From Pseudo-nitzschia pungens (taxonomy: Eukaryota > Bacillariophyta > Bacillariophyceae > Bacillariales > Bacillariaceae), in the NCBI GenBank assembly GCA_037355855.1, contig CM074758.1, forward strand, positions 2,019,001 through 2,083,000: 64,000 nucleotides of DNA, written 5' to 3'. A model generated the notes under the pieces. It worked only from the letters and a program-made list of their open reading frames with translations. It was not told where the DNA came from and ran no database searches. Of this stretch, positions 9,507-19,010 are shown one piece after another. The number at the start of each line of letters is the position of its first letter. Position 1 is the stretch's first letter. A program made the translations under genes and the position numbers.

Positions 9507-11376
9507 TGTCTTCTTCCTGGCGCTTGCGCCTCTTGTACCACCGGACCATGTTGGTGGTAATCTTCTCCGGGGATTGCCCTTTCCGGTTGAGGTTTACGAC
9601 TCGCTCTTTGATTTCATCGGACAATTCAGTGTTCTTCCTGGAGGAGAGGTTTCCAGCAATCAGGTCCAGGGCGTCTGCGGAAGTCGGACTGGTGTCTTCT
9701 TCATCAGCCCGGACACATGCAATGCCCCGGACCTCTTGGATCGCTGCCGGTGTCTCCTGTTTCGCTACTGGTGGGGGTACCGGTGGAACCGGTGGAGTAG
9801 TCAACAATTGCCTTGGGTTCTGTTTGGATTCTCCAGTATCTGCATCGATTGTGATTGGCTGGAGAGCAGATGTTCCGTTGAAGTTGAAGTCTTCGGGTGT
9901 TTCGGTTGGTACACCAGGAGGAGGGTTCTTCCTTTTGGATCCATTGGAGAGGAACCGGCTCTCGTCCATCCCCGGAGCTCCCTCCATAAGTCTATTTCGA
10001 TGGTACCTGGAGTCTTCAGCAGGAGCTCGTCCCTTCTGTTCAGCTCGGAGTTGTTCGATAGTCTTCCCATCGATGGAAGTCTTTTTCATTGGACCGGCAG
10101 CTGCTTTGATCCTCTTCTGGAATCGTGCAGAGGCAAGATGGGGATTGCTGACAATGGAGTACAAGGAGTTGGTACAGGCATTCCGGGAGATCTCTTCCTT
10201 CGACGCTGTTGGATTGGACCGGAACTCTTCTCGATGGGACTCAGCTACTATCTCTTGTACATACCCGACAAATTCTTGCATTGTTCCTGGAGCATCTTTC
10301 TCCGGTTCCTGCTCCAATGGATCCAGATCACGAGCAATTTTGTTCCTTGTCGATTCTGTAAAGAGAAGCTTGCAATCACAGTGGCAAATATGACAACTAC
10401 AGAAGTCTCCATCCTCACTTAGGAAAATTCGACCATTATCCTTATGACCCCTGCATCTTTCACAGTTCCCACCGGTATCCTGCATCATACAGTGCATCTT
10501 GAAGCAGTAACATGCCAGCGTTCTCTCCTTCATCTTGCCTCGCCGTGGTTTAGTCTTGGTTTTCTGGACAGCAACAGGCAGAGCGTTGTACTGCTTCATC
10601 CGACGCTGGTAATCTTCTTCTACTCCTTTGTTGTATTCAGCAATTTCTTGCTTGGATTCAATGGGCATCACAAAGGTGTGTTTGCACCCTGGACAAGGAA
10701 TACTGTCTCCCTTTGCAAGATCATAGGGGATCTCATCCTGAGGGCGCTCTCCCTTGTTGTTGCTGTAGGACGAGACAGTCTTCTTCTGCTTCTTTCGGGC
10801 CTTCTTGGCTTCAGTGGCTTCCTCTGCAGCGAGATACTGATCTATTGCCTCATCTAACTCCTTTTCCATTGCATCCAAAAATTTGGCCGCTGCTCCTGGA
10901 GGTGGTGGTTTTGCTGTTACTCTGTCACTCTTCCTCAGCTCTGCTCTGAAATCAGCGTGTTTCTTCTTCAACAGCTTCCAGGTAAAGTGGATGCCAACAA
11001 AAAATGGGGTAGTGTAGGCATTATTCCATCTGGTGTGGATGGATTTTGTGTTGCAGCCCGTGATTCTGAGATTCACTGCATATCTGTTAAGATCATCTCT
11101 GTATCTGCAGTTGTGGAGAGTTGTAAAATTCAGACGCATGAAGGTGGTTAATCTGTTGACCTTATACTCTTTTTTGAATGCTGTTCTCTTGTTCAACAAA
11201 AGCTCCTTCAAAGCGAGACGACGGGGATTTGGTGGATATTTTTTCGCCGGTGGCTTTGCCGGAGGTGGATCCTCGGTCTTTGGAGGTATGTTCTTGCTCT
11301 TGCTCTCGTCATCAGATAGATCAGAGACATGAGAGCTGTCAGAGACAGAGTATTCAAATTTGATGGGGCTATCCAT
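9499..11376 (-). CDS. Transposon-encoded Cys-rich accessory protein (unknown family)
   Basis: Uninterrupted, 625 residues, starting in good context (AACCATGG) at 11376. I do not recognise the family. The N-terminus is acidic then Pro/Lys-rich. Residues 160-200 are a probable coiled coil. A zinc-binding-like part follows: C228-x2-C231, then a dense Cys/His cluster at 287-337 (ACYCFKMHC, NCERCRGH, CSCHICHCDC). The second half is disordered apart from the C-terminus, where residues about 580-615 (LSDEIKERVVNLNRKGQSP then ITTNMVRWYKRRKR) could form a small DNA-binding helical domain. Its place inside the inverted repeats, opposite the transposase, implies a role in transposition or its control, such as end recognition, but this is inference. 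Confidence 0.75.
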   Translation of the reverse strand: MDSPIKFEYSVSDSSHVSDLSDDESKSKNIPPKTEDPPPAKPPAKKYPPNPRRLALKELLLNKRTAFKKEYKVNRLTTFMRLNFTTLHNCRYRDDLNRYAVNLRITGCNTKSIHTRWNNAYTTPFFVGIHFTWKLLKKKHADFRAELRKSDRVTAKPPPPGAAAKFLDAMEKELDEAIDQYLAAEEATEAKKARKKQKKTVSSYSNNKGERPQDEIPYDLAKGDSIPCPGCKHTFVMPIESKQEIAEYNKGVEEDYQRRMKQYNALPVAVQKTKTKPRRGKMKERTLACYCFKMHCMMQDTGGNCERCRGHKDNGRIFLSEDGDFCSCHICHCDCKLLFTESTRNKIARDLDPLEQEPEKDAPGTMQEFVGYVQEIVAESHREEFRSNPTASKEEISRNACTNSLYSIVSNPHLASARFQKRIKAAAGPMKKTSIDGKTIEQLRAEQKGRAPAEDSRYHRNRLMEGAPGMDESRFLSNGSKRKNPPPGVPTETPEDFNFNGTSALQPITIDADTGESKQNPRQLLTTPPVPPVPPPVAKQETPAAIQEVRGIACVRADEEDTSPTSADALDLIAGNLSSRKNTELSDEIKERVVNLNRKGQSPEKITTNMVRWYKRRKRQEEDKK

Positions 11377-11641
11377 GGTTTCAAGGTGATTTTCTGTTCA
11401 AATTTGATCAATCGATCGATTATTGTAAATTGTCGAGTCCATCGATACTGGATGATTGTCGTGTATCTCCACCCGGGACGAGTGGTATTCTTCCCACTCG
11501 TTCGTTCCCAATCGATCCATTTCCATTCCTACTCCATCCAAGATCCAACCAACCAACCAGCAACCAAGACAGTAGTAGTACTAGCAAGTAACCAAAGGAC
11601 TCTTTTGGCAGTCCCGAGGACCACTCTCGTCATCAAGCAAC

Positions 11642-11925
11642 AAGTGTCACCTGTTGTTGTCGGAAAAGCATGTTCGAACCGAAGAACAATGGTGTTCTCG
11701 CAAAATAGATCTAATCAGCTAATTTTTTCAATCCCCCTCTAGGTGAGTCAATAGCAGCCAATGACGACAGTCGAAGGGGTTTCAGTGATCTCTACACTGT
11801 GAGTCAATTTTTTGGTAAGCAGGGGGTTAAGGTTATTTTTTTTTGGTACATGTACGCTAATCTTCGTTAATCTTCCTTAATTTTGTTTAAAAAAAATGTT
11901 ATTTCAATTGTTAGGCGATCCGTAG
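11642..11925 (-). repeat. Right terminal inverted repeat (284 bp)
   Basis: Mirror copy of 7075-7358. The ATG that opens the transposase frame in the left copy is also here (11671-11669, minus strand) but leads only to a 12-codon frame ending in TGA, so in the transcript of the second ORF it would be an upstream ORF. Confidence 0.95.
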
Positions 11926-12509
11926 TAACTGTAACTCCTTTCCAAACAGTCAGACAACCTAAATAGCCGTAGAAAAGTAGTACGAGTATGATCCTTCCAC
12001 CCTATTCACCTGAAAAATAAACGAAATCCAAAGTTCCAATAATGGCAGCTGTACGTTTCCTTCTTTCCTCGTCTCGCTTATGAGAGCAATGAATCTGAAA
12101 CTGGAGGATGTAACCAATCTGGGTCTATGAACAACAACAAAATTCTAACACAGTGCTATTGTCTGCTGAAACCCATCAGTGCGCAATGAAAGAGAGGGAC
12201 ACAACAGCTAGTCAAATGCCTTCTTTCAAGTTTCGATCAATATTGAAATTGGTTGGTGTTGGTCAACGAAATGGATATCCTTCCTCTGAAATTTCTAAAA
12301 AATATTGTTGAAACAAAATTATTTGTGATTTACGATTCAATCGCAACTCCACCACTGATTTCGCATGACTAGTTATTAGTACGGAGTATATTACATAGCA
12401 CTTTTCATTGTGAACTTTTGACTCAACTTTCGACTCATTTTAACAAATTTAACAAAAACTATTCGTCCTCCATGTACTTTACACAGTTCATATGCTTTAT
12501 TCTCAGGTT
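11926..12509. other. Intergenic, 3' flank of transposon and of the helicase gene
   Basis: AT-rich, with no coding signal. It should hold the 3' untranslated end of the helicase gene. The TA at 11926-11927 is the right target-site copy. Confidence 0.5.
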
Positions 12510-15500
12510 TCATTTGCTTCTGTGTCTCCCCTTCTTTTTGCCATAATTTGGGCGCCTAATGTCAGTCATCGAGAACATAGTTTTTACGCTATCAATGTCA
12601 GTATGTCCCATGAGTAAGACTTTGTGCTTTGTTTTCGTGCGATTCCTTTGAATTTCACTTTTTGGCAGTTCTTGATTTGCAGACTTCTTTCCTAAACCAT
12701 GATTTTTCTCAGAGTGATGAACTCTATAAGTAGACGAGGGGCCGGCATTTGTATTGGATTCTTTGTCAAAATTGAAGCTATTGCTCGACTTAGACCCAAC
12801 GTTCCATGAAAGTGTGGTTTGATCTGATATCGGCATGTCGGTGGGTTCAAGCTTGACCGCATCATTGGGTTTCTTTGGAATGCCGGTGTTCATCGAAATT
12901 TCGTGAGGTGCCGAGACATCTGTTTCCATACGCGCTGCATGTTTGAATTGTCCAAAACTTGTAACAATATCATCATTATCGTCGTTCCCCTTTTCTTTGG
13001 TGTCATCAATTTCGATGCTTTCGTCGTCAACTATGTCGTCATCTGTTGCCCCCGACTCATCCTCATTGACGAGGACATCTTTGACGTTCTCGTAAATTTC
13101 ATACGCAGCCTGCGTCTGTCCTCCCATCTCTTCGTCAAAACCATCTTCTCCGGAAGTAATTGCAGCGCCTCCCTTGTCCGAACGGAACAAGTCACCATGG
13201 TTTACGGCTCGGACCGTTTTCTCTAGTGACTCATCCCTAAAATGATTATCTCTATCTAAATCGCAAAATGTTTCCTCATGGTCGTTCGTGTTTCTCTCTT
13301 TGGAAAATGTGTCAGACTTAGTAATAAATTCTTCCGAATTGCCCCCTGACATTTCTTGGATTACAACTTCGTCGTCCTCATCCCTGACTTTCACTTTATC
13401 TTTGTCTGTCATCTCTAAGAGCACTTCCGACAATTTTCTACTATCATGAATTTCTAATCCATTAGAATCACGCTTCTCTTTGCTCCTAGACTCTGCCCAG
13501 ATATCATCTAAGAAGCTTCCGTCTTTCTTGAATCTGAAAAGATTTTCTGTTCCAAAGATTTCTCCTTTCCTGTATTTGTCACCTTGTACGCCTTTCCGTT
13601 TCGAACAGGAACGAAAAAGCAAAAACAAGTCAGGGGTCTATGTCACTAACATAGTGAAATAAATACATAGGAAATATTCGAATTGAATAAAATCGATATG
13701 TTCTTCTTACCTCGAAATACCCTCGGCGCTACTGCATCTACATCATCATGGTCTTGTAATGTGTCTTGCTTGAGATGAATTTTATATATCTGTCGTAGGT
13801 AAATCATCTCTTCAACTGTACCTCTCGAGATAAGTCTAACGACATGCACATCACGTTTTTGTCCAATACGATGTGCACGGTCTGAGAATAAGCGGAATCA
13901 GTAGTGAGTGATTACGAACAAAATTATTGTAAAAAACAAAACAACTCCTTGAGATCTGATATGAACACATACCTTGAGCTTGGATTTCCCAGCTTGGATT
14001 CCAACTAACATCAACTGGATATCAAACAAGAAAAAGAAAGGGTCAGATTAAATGACTTCAAAGAATATTAATCATAATTGGAGCCACTTACACATAATGA
14101 CCCTATTTGCCGACGTAAGATTCAATCCCAGTCCTGTCGCCTTGATTGAAAGCAAGAACAGAAATATGTGATCGTCGTCGTTGAATTCATCCGTGAGTTG
14201 TTGGCGTCTTGATACCGGCGTACTACCATCCATTCTTCGGTATTCGTATGTTCCTCGACTCTTCAGCCAGTTCTGGATCAAACCTAGTGATTGGGTCGAA
14301 TGCGAAAAAAGAAGAACCTTCCCCCCCTCGTTATAATATTTTTGCAACAACCTTTCCAGAACTCTTAGTTTTCCAGATAGAGCGAAGTGATCATCCATGA
14401 TTCCATCATTTCTGTCGTAACCTCCACCGGGGAGTTTACTAGCAACACCTGCCAATGAAACCTTGGCAAACTCTCTCTCTTTAATGTACCTAATATATGC
14501 AGGGGATCCAACTGGTTCATTTGTTGTAGTCGCCTGTAGCAAACCGAGGTGTGAACTCAACTTGTTTAGCTTCGTCAAACAGGGTAGTGTACAGCACCAA
14601 GGACAACTTTTGCAACCTTCCTTGGCTACGGTACGATCGGTACAATGCGCGTCTAGTGTCCGCCATATTGCAGCATCTGGATCAATATAAGGTTCTCCTT
14701 CCAATTCGTGTCTCGGATTCTCAGGTATCTTCCGGCAACACTTTGCTTGGTTCACAATTTGTGTTTTATTTGTTCTCATGTATTCCAACTGCTCGGCTTT
14801 GGATTTGAGTTTGAATAAATTTCTAAAGAAGTTCTGGTTGATACCGCAATCACATGGTCTACTTCCATGTTTGACAAGATCGAAATCAGGCAGTTCGATG
14901 CACACTTTGTAAACTTCTTTCTGCAGCGGCGAGAGATCACAAAGAATCATCTGTTCGTTCTTTTCTGGAAGCTGGTCTTTTAGAACATCCTTTTTCTCTC
15001 GTTTGATATATATCTTACTAAGTTCCCTCCTCAGCTCTGCACTTGCCGCCTCACTTCGTGCTTTCACCCTTGCATTTGCGCTCTTTTGTCTTTCATTCAA
15101 AACAGGCGGCAAAGGGGTTGGATGAATTTTCAGCAAAAGGCCTAACACGAATTGTTCAGTGAATAGAGAATATCAGACGAACGTACCTTCCTAACGTGAT
15201 TGGTCTGTCAAAGTTCATATTGAATTCTTCTTGCGTCCCGAAATAGTTCGTTTCGACTAAATCGACAAGATTCCACAATTCTTTGTGATTGTTTTGCATT
15301 GGAGTACCTGTCATACCAAGAATCAAAGGATGGTGCAATGCCTTCAGCTTTCTGAGATGAATAGAAATTTTTGCTTTGTCATTTTTGAAGTTGTGAAATT
15401 CATCGATTACCACAAGCTTCCAATGTACTCTCTCAAGCTCGGCAAAGTGTGTTTCATTCTGGAATGCTGACTTTGGCACTATAAGAATATCTGAATTGCC

Positions 15501-17822
15501 ATAGAGCACACTTTCAATTGCATCGGCTTTTGTTTTACTAGAGTAGAACGAAACAGAGAAATGTGAAAACGTGATGAATGCATTTTTCCAAGTATCCACA
15601 ATCGTTGGGGGAACAATAATCATGACAGGATTCCACAGCGATAAAGAAAACGAAGCTTTTTTCCATTCTTCGATATTTTCGTCCACTACTTCCCCCTTGC
15701 GCAAAGCTTGATCCCTCAATTTCTGAATCTTCGACTTCTGCTTGCGTACCAAATAGTTTCTTTCACGCATATTCTCAAAGTCCCTCATTGTTCCTGTTTT
15801 ACCGAATAAAGCACACAATAAAGCAATTACTTGGACAGTTTTTCCACAGCCCTGTGTAGATAAGAATGAGTGGATTCGATGAGGTTGATTGAAACGAATC
15901 AGAAAACAATGCACGGTCCAAAGAGTCAAAGATATTTTCAACGACGCGATAACACGCACCATTTCATCCCCTAAAATGACTCCACTCTTTCTTGCGAGAC
16001 AGTCATACATAAATCGAACCCCTGCCTTCTGAAACGGAGCAAGGTATCTATTCAAACTAGCTGGTACTTGAACAGTGATTTCACTTTGATCACCAGACAA
16101 AACCAGGGGTTCCATTGGTTCATAAGGGCCGAATTTTGGATCTTCGAATTCTGGATGCCAGTCATCAAGTGAGCCAGCTAGTTTGTTCTGCTCCTTTCTA
16201 CCATTATAGTCGTTTTCACTGCTTTCATCACTGGACGCGGGCATTCTTGGTCGTTGCTTTTCACTGAATTTTCCTCTTTTATGTGAAATACTATTGGATT
16301 CTTCAGGAGGTGAACGATGTTTATTGTACCTAGAAGTGGCTGTTGTCTTCTTTGGTTTTGGATCAATTGGTTCACAATCGGACATGAATCCATCGTCGTC
16401 ATCTTCGCGAGAGGGAGGTGGTGTTTTTTGATCATTGCCCTTCGCTCCAGTTGCTACAGAGAAGAATAGGTTGTGGGATTCGCGTTCCAGCGCTACTGGA
16501 TTTTTTGGTTTGTGCGTTCTCCGCCTCCGCGTTGGTGATCTTTTTCTGTAATTCTTGTTGTCATTGTATGATTGGGCCCAATCGTCATCGCTGCTACTGT
16601 AGTCTCTACGACGAGTCCTCTTTTTCCGCAGAGGTTTCGAACATTTTGTTCTGTATTTATTTCTATTTCTATTTTTGTTGTCATAATTCTCATCATCGAA
16701 GTCACCACTACAGCTTTCCACAGTAGAATCGTCATCGGAAGTGGTATCAATATTACGTGGACGCGGCCTTCGCATTGAAGGTCTTTTTTTGTCATCGTAA
16801 CTGTCGTCGTCATCAAGTTGGGCCGAGTGGTCTTCGTCGTCGCTGCTATTGTAGTCTCGACGGCGAATCTTCGTTCGAAAAGCCAAAGAACTTCTGTTTC
16901 TTTTTCTGTGACTATCGTCCTCCACAAAGTCGCCATCACTCATTGAACTTTTATCTCGAGAATGGCAATCGTAAGTAGTAGAACTAGTTCTCCTATGCGG
17001 CATCTTTCTATCCATATCCCTTTTACGACTATCCCGAAAACTCGTTATTTCGTCATCAAAATCCTCATCATCTCTCGTCTTGGTGCTTTGTACTGCAGCA
17101 TTATTATTGTCGAAAGCAGATGACCCAAATTGATTGTCGTCATTCGTTCCCTCCTTGGCTTTGCGGCATTGCTCTTTGTTCTTTTGGAAAAGGGCCAGCA
17201 TGTCGAACGACCCATCCGAATCGGATCCGTGAATTCCTTCTGTAGGTGCTTTCGGTTTCAATTTCGCTGCCTCTGGCGTTGCAGTGGCTACAATAGTCGG
17301 AGATTGCGAGACCTCGTACCGAGATCGCGTTCTAGAAACATTCAGATTCGTCTCCGGCGAGGGCATCATCCTGGAGCGTTTGCGTCTCTCGTTGGGGACC
17401 GGATCATACGACGAATGCTCCCATTTCTTGTCCTCATCATTACCTCGTCTCGTAGTGCGAACAGCAAAAATATCCCTGCTCTCGAATCGAGATGATTTAT
17501 CTGGTGGTGGCTTTTTGTTCTTTGATATCCAAGACGGTGGTGATTTCAATCGACCGGAACGTGTGGTTGTGCGATCGATCCGTTCCGTTTCTTGGGTTTT
17601 GTCGTCGTTTTCGACTCGACTCGAGGTCCTCCCCGCAGGCTGACTGTATTTTGGTGATTCCAAGATCGACTCGACCGAAGTTATTGTGCGTTGTGACGCG
17701 GCACGCCGTTCTTCTCGTTTCAATTGCTGCTCTCTTTCTTGCCGTTCGATGTCCTCCAACCTCCGCTTGAACAAATTCTTCCGATTCTCACGATTCCTCC
17801 GTAGCCTTCGGGTGTCGCTCAT
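12510..17822 (-). CDS. SNF2-family helicase, ERCC6L2-like
   Basis: Six exons: 17822-15960, 15851-15187, 15089-14092, 14014-13973 (42 bp), 13881-13711 and 13591-12510. The introns are 108, 97, 77, 91 and 119 bp, all GT-AG, and the joined frame has 1606 codons without a break. Each joint restores a known motif: GDEM/GCGKT (motif I, about 618-626), the PITLGR/QKSANA loop, RVIM/FDVSWNPS (motif V) and [10 protein letters not shown] (motif VI). Walker B is DEFH near 771. After motif VI, the stretch [18 protein letters not shown] then [11 protein letters not shown] resembles the Hebo region of ERCC6L2, which separates it from CSB. ERCC6L2 is a nuclear ATP-driven translocase in transcription-linked and double-strand-break repair. 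The first ~570 and last ~330 residues are charged and disordered. Confidence 0.9.
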
Positions 17823-18308
17823 TTGAATACAACCTCCTCCCCCTTCTTCCGATTGAGATCACTCAATCTACGCTTTTATGCTTGGTCCTCCGAAATTGTA
17901 GCTGCCCGTTCTTTCGGTCTCGTTGTCACCAACAAGCAGGAATCGAATCGATTGAGTTGAAACTCATTGTTGTGTGAAACCGAGAACGTTGAGAGTTGAC
18001 AGATGAGAGAGAGGCTGAAGCTTTTTTTCATCAAGCCGAGACCGAAAGGATCACCAAAAACAATTTTTGAAATTTTTTGGCCAATCACGCGCGAGTGTTG
18101 TTGTTTCGTCATGATGCCGAACAAAACGTAATGGGACTGGTGTTAGTCATGAGTACAGACGACCGTGAAAAGCGAAGCGTGAAAGAAATACTTCGTAATA
18201 ATGATCACTCCGAGACAACCGTAAGGTTAAGATGAGGTTACAGAATTGAACCAATCCCAAAATTCACATCACCAAACACCACACACCACACACCACACAC
18301 TCAACACC
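17823..18308. other. Head-to-head promoter region (helicase / cupin)
   Basis: The two genes are transcribed away from each other, so both promoters should lie here. Near the cupin start there is an AACCGTAAGGTTAAGATGAGGTTAC cluster (in part; 18217-18241) and a CACAC-rich leader (18268-18308). No other gene is evident. Confidence 0.5.
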
Positions 18309-19010
18309 ATGCCGCTTCCGTCGAAGGTAAAAGATATCATTCCGGCATTGAATTTGATCCCGCATCCGGAAGGAGGATTCTTTGTGGAAACATGGCGATC
18401 GGGGAGTGAACCGATGTCCACCCAGGGTCAGACCGGTTTGGACGCCCAAGATCCCGAAGTGAATCTCGTGGTGGCTGCTGGCAGAGCCGAAAACAGACCC
18501 GACAAAGACGAACGACGAAATGCACTGACTTCTATTTTCTGGTGTCCCACCATCAAATCACCCAAATTGCACATGACACGCAATTGTTCCGACCACGTCC
18601 ACTACTATCACGGCGGCAAGCCCTTTCGCTATTATCTCCTGGATCCATCCAGTGGAGAATTCACGACGTATGTGCTTGGCCCGGAACTGCACAAGGGACA
18701 GAAACTTCAAGTACCTGTCAAGGGGGGCATGTGGAAATGTGGGAAAATTGATGACAGTGACGAAGAAAGCGACGTTGATTATGATTACTCCTTGCTCGCT
18801 GAAGCCGTGGCTCCCGGCTTTGATTTTCATGATTTCACCTGGGTTACAAAGACAATGCTAGACAACGTTGTCAAAGACGAAGAAACGAAGGGCCTCCTTT
18901 TCGAGTATATTTCTGCAGAAGCGACAGAAGATGGAAAGACGGTAGAAGCAGCTGCTGAATTTTACGAAGAAGGTGAAACAAAGGATCAGAGAGTAGCAGA
19001 GCGATCCTAA
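18309..19010 (+). CDS. Cupin-like DUF985 family protein
   Basis: 233 residues, intronless, starting at the first ATG (CACCATGCCG). The family pattern is clear: HPEGGFFVETWRS near the N-terminus, ALTSIFWCP, then DHVHYYHGGKPFRYYLLDP for the metal- or ligand-side strands, VLGPELHKGQKLQVPVKGG with the following MWKCG, and the family ending SLLAEAVAPGFDFHDFTWV. DUF985 (cupin_5) proteins are small beta-barrels of unsettled function, probably binding a small ligand or sugar. An insert of about 40 residues after the HPEGG motif (GSEPMSTQGQTG onward) and the acidic loop DDSDEESDVDYD are longer than in bacterial members. The C-terminal 50 residues are acidic and not conserved. No targeting peptide was seen, so it is likely cytosolic. 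Confidence 0.85.
   Translation: MPLPSKVKDIIPALNLIPHPEGGFFVETWRSGSEPMSTQGQTGLDAQDPEVNLVVAAGRAENRPDKDERRNALTSIFWCPTIKSPKLHMTRNCSDHVHYYHGGKPFRYYLLDPSSGEFTTYVLGPELHKGQKLQVPVKGGMWKCGKIDDSDEESDVDYDYSLLAEAVAPGFDFHDFTWVTKTMLDNVVKDEETKGLLFEYISAEATEDGKTVEAAAEFYEEGETKDQRVAERS

Larger units (their letters stand above)
7075..11925. mobile_element. Tc1/mariner-superfamily DNA transposon, two convergent ORFs (4851 bp)
   Basis: The element begins CTACGGATCGCC and ends with its reverse complement, with TA on each side (7073-7074 and 11926-11927), the target duplication of Tc1/mariner elements. The two 284-bp terminal inverted repeats appear identical, which points to recent insertion. It carries a transposase (+) and a second ORF (-) that converge on a ~0.9-kb repeat-rich centre. 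The 3' ends of both ORFs share a second, internal inverted repeat, so the whole element is nearly mirror-symmetric in its control sequences. Both ORFs are open and full-looking, so the copy may be active. It inserted between the REC114 candidate and the 3' end of the SNF2 helicase gene and breaks neither. Confidence 0.93.

Noticed and set aside
9506..10422. Two long plus-strand frames (295 and 282 codons)
   Set aside because: Shadows of the minus-strand accessory ORF, which has a start in good context and fits the element's layout.
15142..15186. 45-bp intron joining the helicase frames at the nearest acceptor
   Set aside because: It would lead to a stop codon; the acceptor at 15090 keeps frame and restores the conserved PITLGR/QKSANA loop.
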